From: Anaeramoeba flamelloides
Taxonomy: Eukaryota; Metamonada; Anaeramoebidae
NCBI GenBank assembly: GCA_027625915.1
Contig: JANTQA010000032.1
Coordinates: 15,888,001 to 15,952,000 of the forward strand
Direction of reading: 5' to 3'
Length of the DNA stretch: 64,000 nt
Shown: positions 34,186 through 46,543 of the stretch, one piece after another
Layout of the letters: every line of letters begins with the position of its first letter
Position numbering within the stretch: position 1 is the stretch's first letter
Program-made: the position numbers and the translations under genes
The notes under the pieces: generated by a model
Told to the model about the DNA's origin: nothing
What the model saw: only the letters and a program-made list of their open reading frames with translations
Database searches by the model: none

Positions 34186-35700
34186 CCCTTAGCACTCCAG
34201 ATTTGCCTAAAATTCATCAAGTTTTTTAAAAAAGATTTAAAATGATATTGATGTACTAATATATTTATTTTCTTATTTGTTTATAATCCAGATTTGAATT
34301 ATAATAAAAAGTCAAAATAGTTCAAAGATAAAGTAGTTATGTTATTGTATTGATTTTTTTTTGAAATTGGAAAAAATAATAATAATTATTCATTTTAACA
34401 TTTTTTTTAAAAGATTTTTATTTTTATTTTATTTTTTAAAATCAGAAATTTTATTACAGTTATAGTAATTCAAAACGCAACACATTGATTTATTAATAAT
34501 AAATATCAAACAATGTTGCTAATTTTATGATAAAAAAATAAAGAAAAAAATAAATTACTAAAAAAATTTTATTTTTTTTTAGATAAAATTTTAATAAATA
34601 TCCAATCAAGAGAAAAATGAAATTTATTTCTTTAGGCCAAAAATAAAGTTTAATATGAATAATATCTAAAAATTTTATTTGATTAATAGAAATTACTTGT
34701 AAAAACAAAAACAAAAAAAAAAATACAAAATTGTAAAATAATTTCCTTTATTACAATTGAATTAAACAAATATATTTTTAATTCGTAAAATAATTATCCA
34801 TAAATATAAAATAAAATAAAAAATAATTCTTAAATATTATTCAAAGATAATAAAATAATCTTCGAAACCAAATATTTTTCTTCAATTTTGTGATTGGTAA
34901 AAATTTGAATAATATATTTGCCAAATTTGAATTTGGTATTTATAAATTAAACCAGATATTGGAAAATAAGTTCTGATATATAATCTCTTATCCAATAATA
35001 TTTTTTATTTTATATCTAAATTTTAAAAAGTCAAAAATTAAAAAATATTAAAAATTAAAAAAAAAAAATCAATTATTAATCTGACTCGAACTATTGGACA
35101 AATCATTTAAAATTGAAAAATAATCTTGTTGAAAAAATTTCACAAATTTTACAATGAAAAAAAATATTATTTTTTTTTCAAATCTAATTTATATTTTATT
35201 TTTATTTTTAAATTATTTGGATTCAAAAATAGATATTGTTATTGAATGGCCATCAGTTGATTAAATAACTTTTCTATATGATGTCAAAATATTTTTTGTA
35301 ATGAATAAAGTATTTAATAAAGTATTTTGGCAATTTTGGGGTGCAAAGAGCCCCCAAAAAAAAAATTCCAGTGAAGTATGATGTGTTTTAATCTTTAAAC
35401 CAAAGAAACTTTTTGAAGTCTAGATAAACTTTTCAAAAAAAAAAAAAAATTATTTTTTTTTGACAAAAGTTTGATGGAAAAATAATCAAATCACAGGAAC
35501 TAAAAAAAATTCCCAATGTTGAAACTTTTTTTTCAAGTTTTTTTTATTCTAGGTAACTATATATTTTTTAATTATATATTTTTCTTTCTTAGATAATTTT
35601 TTATAAATTCTATATCTTATAATGCTTTGATAATATTTAAAATTAAAAATTTTGTTTGATTTGTTTTTAGTATAATTGGGGGGTGCTAAGGAATATATAT
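34186..35700. repeat. possible element between TA tracts
   Basis: The left end CCCTTAGCACTCC follows a (TA)n tract; the right end GGGGGTGCTAAGG precedes another (TA)n tract, giving 10-12 base inverted ends about 1.5 kb apart. Directly after the right TA tract (from about 35717) the left-end sequence recurs in direct orientation (ATCAAGTTT...AAAGATTTAAxATGATATT). No coding content. Whether it is one element or two abutting relics is unclear. Confidence 0.4.
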
Positions 35701-35841
35701 ATATATATATATATTCCTTATAATCCCATATGAACCTAAATTTAATCAAGTTTAAAATAAAAGATTTAAGATGATATTAATTGCTAAAAAATTGATTTTG
35801 TTATTTATCTTTAAACTTGATTTTATGATAAACTCTTTTTT

Positions 35842-36372
35842 TAGTCAAAGGGGACAGTTTTTTATTGAAAAAATAGAACATATTATATGATTTTAATCCA
35901 TTATTCTTCTCAAAAATAATTTTCAATTTTTCTATCAAAATCATTTTTTCGTATTTTGTAATTTTTTTTTTTGTATTTTGATTTCTTTTTTTTTCTTTTC
36001 TTCTTTTATTTTTTTTTTATTAATTAAATTTGAAAAAAAAAAATGTTTGAAACTTGAAATTAACATTAAGAAAAGTGAGATTTTGTATTATCTTTCAAAA
36101 TACCTACACTTTCAAGTTGAAAACATAATTGAAAATGTTTGTAATTTCCAAAAGAAATTTTGAATTTTACTCTAGATCTTCAGAATGAAAAGCGTAACAA
36201 CAATTATTTTAATATCATTTTTTTTTGAAATTTAAGGTTTGTTCATCTTTTTCTTTTATGGTCGTCAACTCTAATACGAAGTTTATCATTTCTCGAATTT
36301 CTAAACAATCTAAGTTTGGTTGATTCTTAAAAATAAAGTGATTTTTTCATTGTTGGCTTCTCCCTTTGAGTC
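35842..36372. repeat. dispersed 530-base repeat, copy 2
   Basis: Same strand and landmark order as 12363-12897. The left end reads AGTCAAAGGGGACAG and the right end CTCCCTTTGAGTC, giving an inverted terminal GTCAAAGGG-type match, which supports a DNA-transposon origin. Confidence 0.75.
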
Positions 36373-36415
36373 AAATGGAGTTTAGTTCGTTAACTAGGTA
36401 TGTATAGTCTCTAGT

Positions 36416-36654
36416 TACCGATAAATTCAAAAAAATAACAAACAATTAAATGTTCAATTTTCATTTTTGTTTAAATCTTGTAAACTCTACTTTTTAAACA
36501 GTTCTTGAAAAAGAATTTTTTGAAGGTCCAACTATTTTATAATATTTCTTAACATTTAAACAAAGGAAATTTTCAAATCTAAAGCAAAGGAATAAAATTT
36601 TACAAAATGAAAAATGTACTAAAAATTTTACCCATTTATTTGAATTTATCAGTA
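36416..36654. mobile_element. TA-flanked MITE, CTGATAAATTC family
   Basis: TACCGATAAATTCAAA at the left and TTTGAATTTATCAGTA at the right. Best full-length relative of the copy at 3950-4205. It lies 44 bases from the end of the 530-base repeat. Confidence 0.75.
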
Positions 36655-39600
36655 TTCAAAATTCAAGAGACTTGAGTTAAATAACAATTGTAATCTTTTT
36701 CATAATATTTAATATCTTATTTAATCAAATAATGAATGTCCAACTACTATCAGAAGCTTTTTAAAATATATACTAGGCTTTTTTTTCTTGTTTCAATGTA
36801 AAATCCAATTCAATGGTAAATAGTATACCTACTTTCAATTTAATTTTGAAGGTAAATTCCTTGAAGTTTTAATTAAAATTTAAATTATGAATTGAAATTG
36901 TTAAATTTTTTTCGCAATTTTCTTCGTAATTTTTTTTAATTTTTTTTTTTTTTTATGTATAAAAATTCAAAAAATTATACTCTATTTATTTGTGATGAAT
37001 TTTTAAATTTGATCTTTCATTTTTGGAATTTCTCTTCAAATAATAATATAACTTTAAGAAACCAATACCCTATTTTTACTTTTTGTTTTATTGTCAATTT
37101 CTTTGATTTATTTAATGGATTGGTTTTCAATAAAATAGAAACCTGTTTTTATTTAAAGCAAGGTTTAGTTTTTTGGAACTTAAAATTTTGACAAGAGTAG
37201 ATATTAAAAAAATTGAAAAATTAAGGATTGGGAAGTCTTCAAAACACTTGGCTCGTTCTTTTTGGTTACTTTTAAGGTGGTTCAAAATAAAAAAAAAAGT
37301 TTGAGATTTTTAGATCAAAATCAAAAAACTTTTGAATAAAATAGTTTTTTTTTTGATTTTAAAAGTTAGTGAAAAGAGTTGAAAGTATTTTTTTTTTAAT
37401 GGGTTGTTTGTTTTTTTCTATTTGATATCTTTTTTTATTATAGATCGATTATAATTTTGATACTGAATCTCAAGATAAGCAATAACTCATTCCATTCAAG
37501 TGATTTATCAAAATAAGCTAATTACAATTCACTTTCAGAGATATTAAAATATCACCTTTCAAGAATAATAACAAGTTTCTTTTCTTGCCCAAACAAAAAA
37601 TACAAGTAATTAGATTTTATCTTGTATTTTTCAATTTCAAGATGTGAGTAAACTTTTTTTTCGATTTATTTAAATAAATTTTCTCAAAGATTTTTTAATT
37701 CAAAATTCACTTAATTATTACTATCCCTCAAATTTGAAAAGAAATTATCTTGTTTTAGGTACAAGAATATGTTATTTGGGTTCTTCTTGAATAAATCTTT
37801 AACTTTGTATTAAATTTTTGAATTATGATACTCATTGTGTAAATTTTTTTAGTTCAAATAATCTTTTTTTAAAAGTCTATGAAAAAGAGTGAGAGAACCA
37901 AACACTCATAAGGGAATTCTTAAGCCCCAGATAATAAGAATTGTTTGTCTTGAAAAAATTGATTAAAGTTGGAAATTCAAATTCCCATTTTAAAAAATTT
38001 TCGAAAATAAGAAAAAAATATATATTCTGTTTAAATGTGGATGAGAAGTTGAATTAACTATCGAGAAAAATTGATTTCCAAGATTAACTCTTGAAAAAAT
38101 TCCAAAATTATTAGGGTTTAGGGATGAGTGGTTTCAACGAAACAAATTGATTCAATTCGTTAAAAAAAAATTTTGTAAAGTTTCGGATCTCTTTACAAAA
38201 AACCTCTTGAACTTTTTAAAGCCTAAAGTCCTTTCAAACACACGAAGAAAATGTACAAACAATTTACAAACCTTTCCAACACTTTCAGATCTTCCAATAG
38301 AAAATCTTTAAATGATTCAGGGACCAGTAACTCTCATTTATTTTTAATCCTAAAGGTTATAGAGTAATTATTTACATAAGGATACAATTAAACCCTATAA
38401 GTAAACTGTTTTGTCAACTTTTGAGAAATGAATTATCAATTTTAAAAGAAGTTCATTTTCCCAATGGAATTTTCTGTAAAAAAGATAGGATACTTTTTTG
38501 TTTGAATCTTTGATCTGAAAAAAAAAATTTGTAAAACCTTTTTCTTTTCTGAAAACTCTCACTTTTAGTAGTTCCTGAGAGTTTGTATCAACAAAAAACC
38601 TGACAAATTTAATTCTTATTTTCGAAATATAAGAAAAATAAATCAAATATTGTATCCTTGAAGATCTAAAAAATTTGAACATTTATTTTATTCACAAGTA
38701 GTTATTAAAATATTCTAGAAATTTCAAAAGATTAATTACAATTTTCTTTTTCAAACACCAAAAGTATAAAAAAGGAACTGTTTGTATTAAAATCAGGTAT
38801 TTGATAATATCTATTATTTTTTTTATTAATAGATATATGCATTTGAATTGTTTTATTTGTTGCAAAATCTTGAAAAAATTGAGAAATAAATGTAAAGTCT
38901 ATTTGATAAATTTAATCATTGGGTTGTTAAAGACTCCCTGAAATAATTTTCATTGGGTTATTAATTATTGATTAAAAATAATCAATTTAAAAAGTATTTC
39001 TTTTAAGATTATAAGTTGTTTTTTCTCGGTTTTAAAAAAGAATTAATGGATTATTTTTTTTCAATTTAATAGATTTGATTGTTTTTCTCCTTTTTTTTTC
39101 TTCAATCCCTAGAAAAAATAGATTTGGTCTGTTCTTTGAATCAAAAAATTATATTTTTTCAAGTTTTAAAATAATTATTGTAATTTTTTTGAACTTAAGT
39201 AGATTTTTATTCTGAACTTATTTTAAAACCTGGTCGGTTTATTTTTAAAGGGTATTTTTGTAGACTTCCTTCATAGATAATGGGATTTCTTTTTTCTAAA
39301 AAAGAAAATTAATTTTTTTCAAATAATTTGAAAATATGTTGAATTTTGAACTTTTCAAAAATGTAAAAAAATGGGCCAGTTTTAAAACCGCAAATAATTC
39401 ATTTCGGAAAATATCTTTAAAAGGCATGTTTGGTTTCTTAGTACTCTGATTTTTACTTTGGCTTCCTATTTCAAGATACTTTAATTTTTTTTGAATCTAC
39501 TAAAATCTCATTAAATTTACTCAAAGATTTTTTTTCATTTCAAGCAATTAAAAAGTCAATTTTGGAATTCGAAAAAGACTCATTTCGAAAAAAAATGCAA

Positions 39601-39852
39601 GATCTCAATTTACATTGTAAATTCAAACCGAACAGATTTTTGAAATGGAATTCAAGAGATACTTATTCAACTTTCTGAAAACTTTTTCCATACAAATAAA
39701 ATTCACAACAAATGCAATTTACTCATTTCAACAAAGGTTTAATGTTGATAATAATAGATTTTATGTTGCAAATTTAGATAATTTTTTTTCCTATTTTTTA
39801 TTTTCATTTTTTCGAAAACTGCAAATTAACAAAAACATCACCCTTTTTTCTC

Positions 39853-41175
39853 ATGTCAGCAATTTACTTTGGTGATCTAAACCCTTTAAAAGGCCTGCGT
39901 GCGATTTGTGCGTTGTTTATCATGGTCGGGCATTTTTTCAATTATTTTGCACCGAATTTCCAAAAGACACAGGGAAACAAGAAAATTGACCACAACAAGG
40001 ACTACCCGGGTTATGTGTTTCCAATCGAGTATCTACAGGCTGTCTCCTTTTTTTTAATTTTAAGTGGTATTTCCTTATCGAGATTATATTCACACACAGG
40101 AGCCCTAGACACGAAGACTGGGAAGAAAAAGTTCATGTGGAAAAGGTTTGCGAGGCTCTCACCGGCATATTATTTGGGATTGCTTCTTGGGTTTCTACCC
40201 TTTTTTTACAACACATATATGGACCAAAAAAAATATTTGGATTTTTTTGGATCGCTGATCGCTGCACCTTTCTTTCTTCAAACAGTGTTTCCATTGTTCC
40301 TTGCTTGGGATGGGCCATTATGGACAGTGTCAATCTTTATGATGAGCTACGTGGTTTATGTTTGGTTCAACAAGAAGTGTCGGGTCTGGAGCCAAAGGAA
40401 ATTATACACATACGCAACCATCTTTTATTTGCTTCCCGCGTTTTTCATTGTGCTCTTCATCGCTCTGAAATTTTATGCCTTCAATATCTTGGTGCACGTT
40501 TGGCTAGATCGGATTTTGCATTTTTTAATTGGAGCCATCCTTGGCGAGCTTACGGAGAGATACAGGAAGAAGCATGGCTTGAAGAACGAGGAAAGTTACA
40601 ATGAAAGAAAAGATGCCACCAAATGGATCATCGTTGCAGATTTGGGCACGTTAGTCTTGATTGGTACGCAAGTAATTGTAATTCTTTATGGCCAGACCTT
40701 TCTTCCCTATTTTTTCGAATTCGTTTTTGTGCCATTCCACTGCATTTGGATCTTTGCCCTGTTGCAAAGTAAGAAGTCCTTGACTTGTAGAATCTTGAAC
40801 CTCCCATTCTTTGATATCTTGAATGAGTCCAGCTATACTGTGTATTGTATACACTTCCCACTTTTCTTTTTGTATACCTACATCGTTAACAAAAAATTGG
40901 TCAAATGTTATGACTTTTGGGGATGCACTACATTTGCCCTCGACTATTGGCACGTTTTTATTGCTGTTCCCATAATTTGGATAATTTCAATCCTTTATTT
41001 GAAGCTTGTTGAATTGCCTCTGAAAAAAATAATGGTACGAAAAATTAATAAAAAATATGCTCAGAACAAAGATACACAAGACCTGACAGAAATACTTTTA
41101 AATGAAGAAAAGCTTGATACAAGCGAAAGTAACTCTTCAAGGAGTGAACAATCCAAAAGTAGTGATGAGAATTGA
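39853..41175 (+). CDS. acyltransferase 3 family membrane protein
   Basis: A single uninterrupted frame of 440 residues with about ten hydrophobic segments. The N-terminus has the family motif LKGLRAICALFIMVGHF, with the conserved Arg16 and presumed catalytic His27 in the first membrane segment. SGISLSRLY and the RFARLSPAYY motif follow, as usual in this family. These proteins (bacterial OafA-like, and animal and fungal relatives) move acyl groups from a cytoplasmic or membrane donor onto sugars, lipids or other acceptors across a membrane; the substrate here cannot be told. The C-terminal ~40 residues are hydrophilic, rich in Ser/Glu/Lys, and probably cytosolic. Intronless and less AT-rich than its flanks, so acquisition from bacteria is possible but not shown. 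The ATG at 39853 directly precedes the first membrane segment. Confidence 0.88.
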   Translation: MSAIYFGDLNPLKGLRAICALFIMVGHFFNYFAPNFQKTQGNKKIDHNKDYPGYVFPIEYLQAVSFFLILSGISLSRLYSHTGALDTKTGKKKFMWKRFARLSPAYYLGLLLGFLPFFYNTYMDQKKYLDFFGSLIAAPFFLQTVFPLFLAWDGPLWTVSIFMMSYVVYVWFNKKCRVWSQRKLYTYATIFYLLPAFFIVLFIALKFYAFNILVHVWLDRILHFLIGAILGELTERYRKKHGLKNEESYNERKDATKWIIVADLGTLVLIGTQVIVILYGQTFLPYFFEFVFVPFHCIWIFALLQSKKSLTCRILNLPFFDILNESSYTVYCIHFPLFFLYTYIVNKKLVKCYDFWGCTTFALDYWHVFIAVPIIWIISILYLKLVELPLKKIMVRKINKKYAQNKDTQDLTEILLNEEKLDTSESNSSRSEQSKSSDEN

Positions 41176-41346
41176 AAACTCTAAATTTGTTTCAGACTGA
41201 TTAATTCAAAAAATTAATAATGTAATGTGGCTATTAACTTTTAAAATTTTCAAATAAATACAAATAATCAGAAATTTTTTGATTTTGATAAACCGTTTTT
41301 TTTTTAATTTCAAAGGTTCATGAAAAGGAGTCGTTTATTTGACGAA

Positions 41347-41578
41347 TACTAATAGATTCACAAAAATGTTTTTTAATTATTTTTTTCACTTTATAATTTT
41401 TGAAAATGTTTTGATAAACTTTGAATAATGAATGTTATTGTTCTAAATTCTCAGAAAACTTGTAAATTAGGTGAAAACATGACATGTTGGAAAAATAATG
41501 TTTTAAAAATGGTTTATAAGATGCAAAAAAATGGAAATTGAACCAAAAAGTTTAAAACTTTTTTTGAATTTATCAGTA
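41347..41578. mobile_element. TA-flanked MITE, CTGATAAATTC family, degraded copy
   Basis: The right end TTTTGAATTTATCAGTA is intact and preceded by the family block ATGGAAATTGAACCAAAAA; the left end is eroded (TACTAATAGATTCACAAA). It starts about 170 bases after the acyltransferase stop codon. Confidence 0.6.
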
Positions 41579-41900
41579 TTATTATTCTTCTTAAATATTT
41601 TTTTGACAGAATTACTTACTATATGTTTTTACAGTATCTATCAGATTTGACTTTTTAAGCTTGATTTGTGTATTTCTATTTTTTTTTTATTGATCAAAAT
41701 ATTCTGAAGAAGATACCTACTATTGGATTAACCTTTGAGCTATCTGAGGTATTAAAAAAAAATATCGAAATCCTTTATATTTGTTTGGTTATTTAAAAAT
41801 ATTTGTTGGAAATTGTTGTATTTTCTTCATTTCGGTTGAAAGAGTTTTTTACTGAAAACAGGTTTCAAAATAAAAAAAAAAAAAAAAAAAAAAACGATTA

Positions 41901-41938
41901 CAGCTGTTCCAGTCGAACACGATTTCTATGATAATGAG

Positions 41939-41969
<31 letters not shown>

Positions 41970-42475
41970 CCAAGAAGTGAAAATTCTATTTGAGATATCC
42001 TTTGCCGTGTATTTCCCTATCAGTTATTTAGAAGTGAAATGGGTTATTTTACAATTATTAATTAATTAAAATAATTCCAATCCACCTTCGTTTAAAATCG
42101 ATCAATTGGGGTTTATTTATTTTTTATTTATATAAAAATATTAATCTATCATTGTTTATTGAATGGCGGGAAATCTAAAAAAATGAAATATTTCCAATTA
42201 TTTCCTTTTGTTCAGTTTTTAAATAAACCATTTTTCGGTCAAAGTGGCATAGTTGTAGTGAATGAATTACCCGTTTTTAAAAGGTTTATATAGGTATTAG
42301 AAGAAAAATATTTTCTTTTGGAAATTTCAGAATTGAAATCATATTTTTTTCATTTTACAATTTTTACTTTTTTTTTTTTTTTTTTCAACACCTAATTAAG
42401 TTACAATTTTTTTTTTTATTACAAGATCATGAGTCACTTGGTAAAAACAGGTTATTCTATGATTACTGGAACAGT
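41901..42475. repeat. possible inverted-repeat element around a TA tract
   Basis: CTGTTCCAGT (41904-41913) and its complement ACTGGAACAG (42464-42473) bound about 570 bases that include a (TA)n microsatellite. Only the ends match; no second copy was seen. Confidence 0.35.
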
Positions 42476-43171
42476 GAAAATAATTGTAGTGAATTTATAT
42501 TGATTTCTATTTGAATTTTATTGGATCTTCAATTGAAGATCAAAAAGAACAATTATTTTTTTTCTTAATGGAACCTAAGAATTTTGGGTTTTTAAGTTTC
42601 TTCCATTAAGATTTCAATTATGATTTTATTGATATTATTCTACTTATTTTTTATTTATTCTTAATAGGTCAATTATAAAAAAAAATGATATTTGAAAAAA
42701 AAGTTGGCATCTTTGATTGAAACTAAGTTTATAAACAACTAATTGTTTTCATTTTTTTTTTTTTTTTTATCACGTTATATATTTGTAATCGATAAACCAG
42801 TTTGGCTAATTTAAGAGTTGTTGAACTTCGAGGATAAATTATATATATATATATTAGGTTATGAATGAGATATTTTTATTTTTTATTTTAATTTTTTTTT
42901 TTTTTTGAGGTTTAGTAGAGTGTAGTCAGGTACTGTAGAGAATATAAAGGTTCTTTTAGTGTCCGTGTTTAGAAAATATATTAATTTTGTATTTTTTGAT
43001 AAAAATTAGTAAAAAAACACAAAGTGGCTATCTTCAAGTTTGTGATTTTAGTGGGCATATCATTTTATTTTCCAGAATAAAAACAAAACTTTAAAACCAC
43101 AATTAACTTTACCAATAATATATGAAATAAAAAGAAAATTTCTGTTTATTTCTCAAATTAATAAAAAAGTA

Positions 43172-43411
43172 TTAACATTTTTTTTTATATTCAAAAGAAT
43201 ATACTATAATCAAAATATTTAACCATTCTTTGAAATTTTTAAAACATTTACTAAGTTTACAGCCATTGAAATCCAATAATATATTATTTGTACATTTTTG
43301 GATTTCTTTTTTAGTTAAATTAAAGATTTTTAATCCTAAACTCCATTTCACTAATTGCAACTCTCCTGAAATAATAAATTTATAATTATATATATACCCT
43401 TTATTATTCAA
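43172..43411 (-). mobile_element. LINE C-terminal scrap
   Basis: The minus-strand frame contains LQLVKWSLGLKIFNLTKKEI, similar in position and pattern to SQLLYGLEIFDFTESDF of the LINE at 61677-64000 (about 63868-63915). The region just after the reverse-transcriptase core of LINEs is therefore represented. It is short, with both ends lost. Confidence 0.5.
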
Positions 43412-43935
43412 TAAAAATCAATAATTATATATAATTAATAATTCACTTTTTAATCATTCGTATCATATTAATACCAGATATTTTATAGTTTGTAAAAAAA
43501 AATAAAACCAAAAACTGTAAAAAATGAATCACAATTGTTGAAAAGAGCATTAGGTATTTTTTTACCGAAACTTTCAATGAAAAAAGCTATTTACAAGAAG
43601 ATTTTTACTGATAATTAAATTCATTTTAAATTCATTAAATTATCTTAATTTTCTTAAATGAATATTTTTCTTTTCGAAGATTTTTTTTTTTTTCCATATT
43701 GATCTTTTTTTAAAAAAAAAAAAAAAAAAAAATTAAAAAAAAAAAAAAAAAGAAAAAGAAAAACAAAAGAAAAACAAAAATTTAAAAAGCAAAACAATAA
43801 TTTGCAAAATTAGAAAAAATGATTTTGATCTAAAAATTGAAAATATTTTTTTGACAAGAATTTGAGGATAAAACCACAAAAAAAAAACTTCCATTACCAT
43901 TATAAAGTGAGTCTAAATTATTGAAAAATAGCTTA
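43370..43935. repeat. dispersed A-rich repeat, copy 2
   Basis: Homologue of 25725-26345. It overlaps the edge of the LINE scrap and ends shortly before a (TA)n tract at 43948-43976. Central A-runs blur the alignment. Confidence 0.5.
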
Positions 43936-43945
43936 GCAGATTAAT

Positions 43946-43977
<32 letters not shown>

Positions 43978-44542
43978 CTCAGAGGTAGAACAATTTTTCG
44001 TTTTACAATCACGAAAGACTTATAAAATCGCGTTTTTTCGACTTTTTTACATGTTTTTTCGTTTCATCTGTTTTTTTTTTTTTTTTATTTTTTGAAAAAG
44101 TTTTCAAATTCTTTTGAAATCATGCTTTTCCTTTCTGGTATGTGGGAAAAATAAAATGAAAATAACTTATAAATACAACTGAAAAAAAAAAAAAAAAACA
44201 ATAATATACATGAAGGATGTAATTACATTGAAATCCTTGAAAAACAATTTTAATTCACGATTTCCTATTTAAGTGGGAGGTTTTGGATATAAAAACCATG
44301 AAAATAGTTTGATTTTCTATTTTGAAAACACCAAAACAATACAAAGTAGGTTTTACTTTTAAAACTTTCGAAAATTGGAAAATATTTCGGCACTGAGAAA
44401 AAGAATTAATTTTATTTTTTGAAAAAAATTACTATTTTGGGAAGAAAAGTGATCAAAATTTAACTTTTTTACCAACAACAATTTAGATCAAATCAATTAA
44501 TTTTTTTGTATTTTGATTGTAAATATATACCAAACAAACGAT

Positions 44543-44569
44543 TTTTACACATCTCTCAGATGTGTAAAA
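44543..44569. repeat. tight 12-base hairpin
   Basis: TTTTACACATCT, a 3-base loop (CTC), then the perfect complement. The shape resembles a terminator, but no transcript is evident beside it and the setting is eukaryotic. Confidence 0.7.
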
Positions 44570-44630
44570 CGTGTTCAATAAAATCAAAAAAATCGTAATA
44601 ACTATGATAAAAATCTATAAACTCCATTTC

Positions 44631-45158
44631 ACTCAAAGTACCTAGCCAAAAATGAAAAATTCACTTTTTTTTTTTTAAAGAATAAACCAACACAACTGTT
44701 TGGAAATAACAGCAATAATAAAATTCAGATTAGAGTTAAGAATCATAAAAAAAATCCCAAACCATAAATTTTTGACAAAAATAAAATGTTAAATAATTTT
44801 TTTTCCACTTTATTGAATGTCTCGTGCAAAAATTTCCTATTTGTTTAGGAAATTAAAATTGTTGACAACAAGATTTATTAATTTTAAATATATGAATTTT
44901 AATAGGAATTACAAAGTATCAATTTTCTTTATGTTAATTTGAAGTTTCAAAGGATTGTTTTTTTTCAAAATTTACTTTAAAAAAAAAATAAAAAAGAAAA
45001 GAAGAAAAGAAAACGAAAAAAAAAAAAAAAAAAAAACAAAATTATACTAAATTAGATAAAAAGATCTGATCTAAAAATTGATAATTTATTTTGAGAAGAG
45101 AAATGATTAAACCAGAGAATATATTCTATTCCTTCATTAAAACTTTGCCCCTTTGACG
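44631..45158. repeat. dispersed 530-base repeat, copy 3 (inverted)
   Basis: The complement of this segment aligns with 12363-12897 and 35842-36372, beginning GTCAAAGGGGCAAAG and ending CTTTGAGTGAAATGG. It is more eroded than the other two and has long A-runs. Confidence 0.7.
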
Positions 45159-45906
45159 AAAAAGATTTTATTATCAATAATTCAAAAAATCAATTCAACT
45201 TTTTTTTATTTTTGTGAACTTTTGTGTAAAATGAAAATGAAAGTATAGTGTTGTTCAGATTACTAAAATCCATAATATTTTTTTTTAAAATTTTTGGGAT
45301 ATATGAGCTTCAGAATATCAATATAATTTCCAATAAAAAACAAAATATTTGAAACTTAAAATTTGATATGGTGGTACTACTTTCTGATAATTTAATCATA
45401 TATTAATTAAAGTAAATATAAGATATATGATAGTATCATAAGAACTGATATTGTGATCATTACCTTATTTTATCTTTAAAAAGATATTTTTGTCTTTATT
45501 TTTTGAGTTTTCTTTTTCTTTTCTTTTCATTTTCAGATTTCTGTGGTTTATGTGATCCTATTGATTGTCTATGAATGTTTTTTTCAATTAAAAGAATTTT
45601 TTTTACGTTTTTCCCTAATAATTAATTCAAATAACAACATTAGTATAAAATAAACAACTTTTACATTCTATTATATGCAATAAAATTAGCATATATTTAT
45701 TAAAAAGGAATAAAAAAACATACAGGAGATCATCATATCATCAGAAATTTCATGATAATGTTGTCCAATCAACTTATTTTGAAATAAAGTTTGTTTTCAT
45801 CATTCTAGTAATATATTTGTTCAATAACCATTTTTTAATAAATAATCGCTATCTAATAAACCACTTTTTGAGTTCTTTATAATTCAAAACAAAATATAAA
45901 TAAAAC

Positions 45907-45941
<35 letters not shown>
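45907..45941. repeat. (ATA)n microsatellite
   Basis: About ten to eleven uninterrupted ATA units. Confidence 0.9.
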
Positions 45942-45943
<2 letters not shown>

Positions 45944-46368
45944 CAGTCAAACAAAAAAGTTTGTGTAAATTCTGAATCGATTGAATCGCCAATATATCTT
46001 TTTATTTGTAAAATTCTAATTTAAAATCGAAAAAAGAAAAGTGAAAAGGAAAAAAATGATCATATTCATAAAAGTTTGAGATATCATTTTTCGATAAATG
46101 GTATTTCCGTCACTTGTTATTTTAGAATCATCTGTTTTTTTGCAATATTGTGTTGGAAATTCGGGTTCTTCAAGTGGAGTCAAATCATTATTTAAACTTT
46201 TGCAAATTAAAATATGTATATTATTAAAAATTATAAATAAATAATTAAAATTAAAAATATTTAAAAGATTAAAAAATTAAATAAATGTAAAAATCAATAA
46301 GTTGGTATTACATTAAATCTCCATTTATGTCATCAATCTATTTTGTTAAAATTTAAAGTGGTTTAAAG

Positions 46369-46500
46369 TACAATAAGAAAATAAATAATAAGAAAATAAA
46401 TAATAAGAAAATAAATAATAAGAAAATATATAATAAGAAAATATATAATAAGAAATGAAAATATATAATAAGAAATGAAAATATATAATAATGAAATAAA
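46369..46500. repeat. 15-base AT-rich tandem array
   Basis: Eight or so units of AATAATAAGAAAATA and variants (a right-hand subtype has GAAATG), ending about 45 bases beyond the stop codon of the minus-strand RTX-like gene, i.e. in its probable 3' flank. Confidence 0.8.
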
Positions 46501-46543
46501 ATAAATAATAATAAAATTAAAAAAATATGAAAAAACTCAAAGT

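Larger units (their letters stand above)
33917..39852. other. gene-free stretch with several repeats
   Basis: About 6 kb with no supported gene. It contains a possible element ending in TA tracts (34186-35700), the 530-base repeat (35842-36372) and a MITE (36416-36654). A 95-codon minus-strand frame near 38395-38682 has mixed composition but no domain or homologue in the window. Confidence 0.5.
41176..43171. other. gene-free stretch
   Basis: No gene. It contains a MITE (41347-41578), an A-run (41873-41894), a (TA)n tract (41944-41970) and a possible inverted-repeat element (41901-42475). Confidence 0.5.
43936..46543. other. gene-free stretch
   Basis: No gene was recognised. It holds a (TA)n tract (43948-43976), a 12-base hairpin, the 530-base repeat copy 3, an (ATA)n tract and a 15-base tandem array. 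Confidence 0.5.

Noticed and set aside
38395-38682. 95-codon minus-strand frame with an ATG
   Set aside because: Mixed composition but no recognisable motif, no compositional shift from the flanks and no repeat partner in the window.
40133-40953. other-frame and minus-strand frames within the acyltransferase gene
   Set aside because: Shadow frames of a strongly supported membrane protein.
44543-44569. intrinsic terminator
   Set aside because: The shape is right (12-base stem, tight loop), but the setting is eukaryotic and no gene ends there.
46119-46543. additional 3' exon of the RTX-like gene
   Set aside because: The last exon already ends in a stop after the family's C-terminal signature; downstream is tandem AT-rich repeat.
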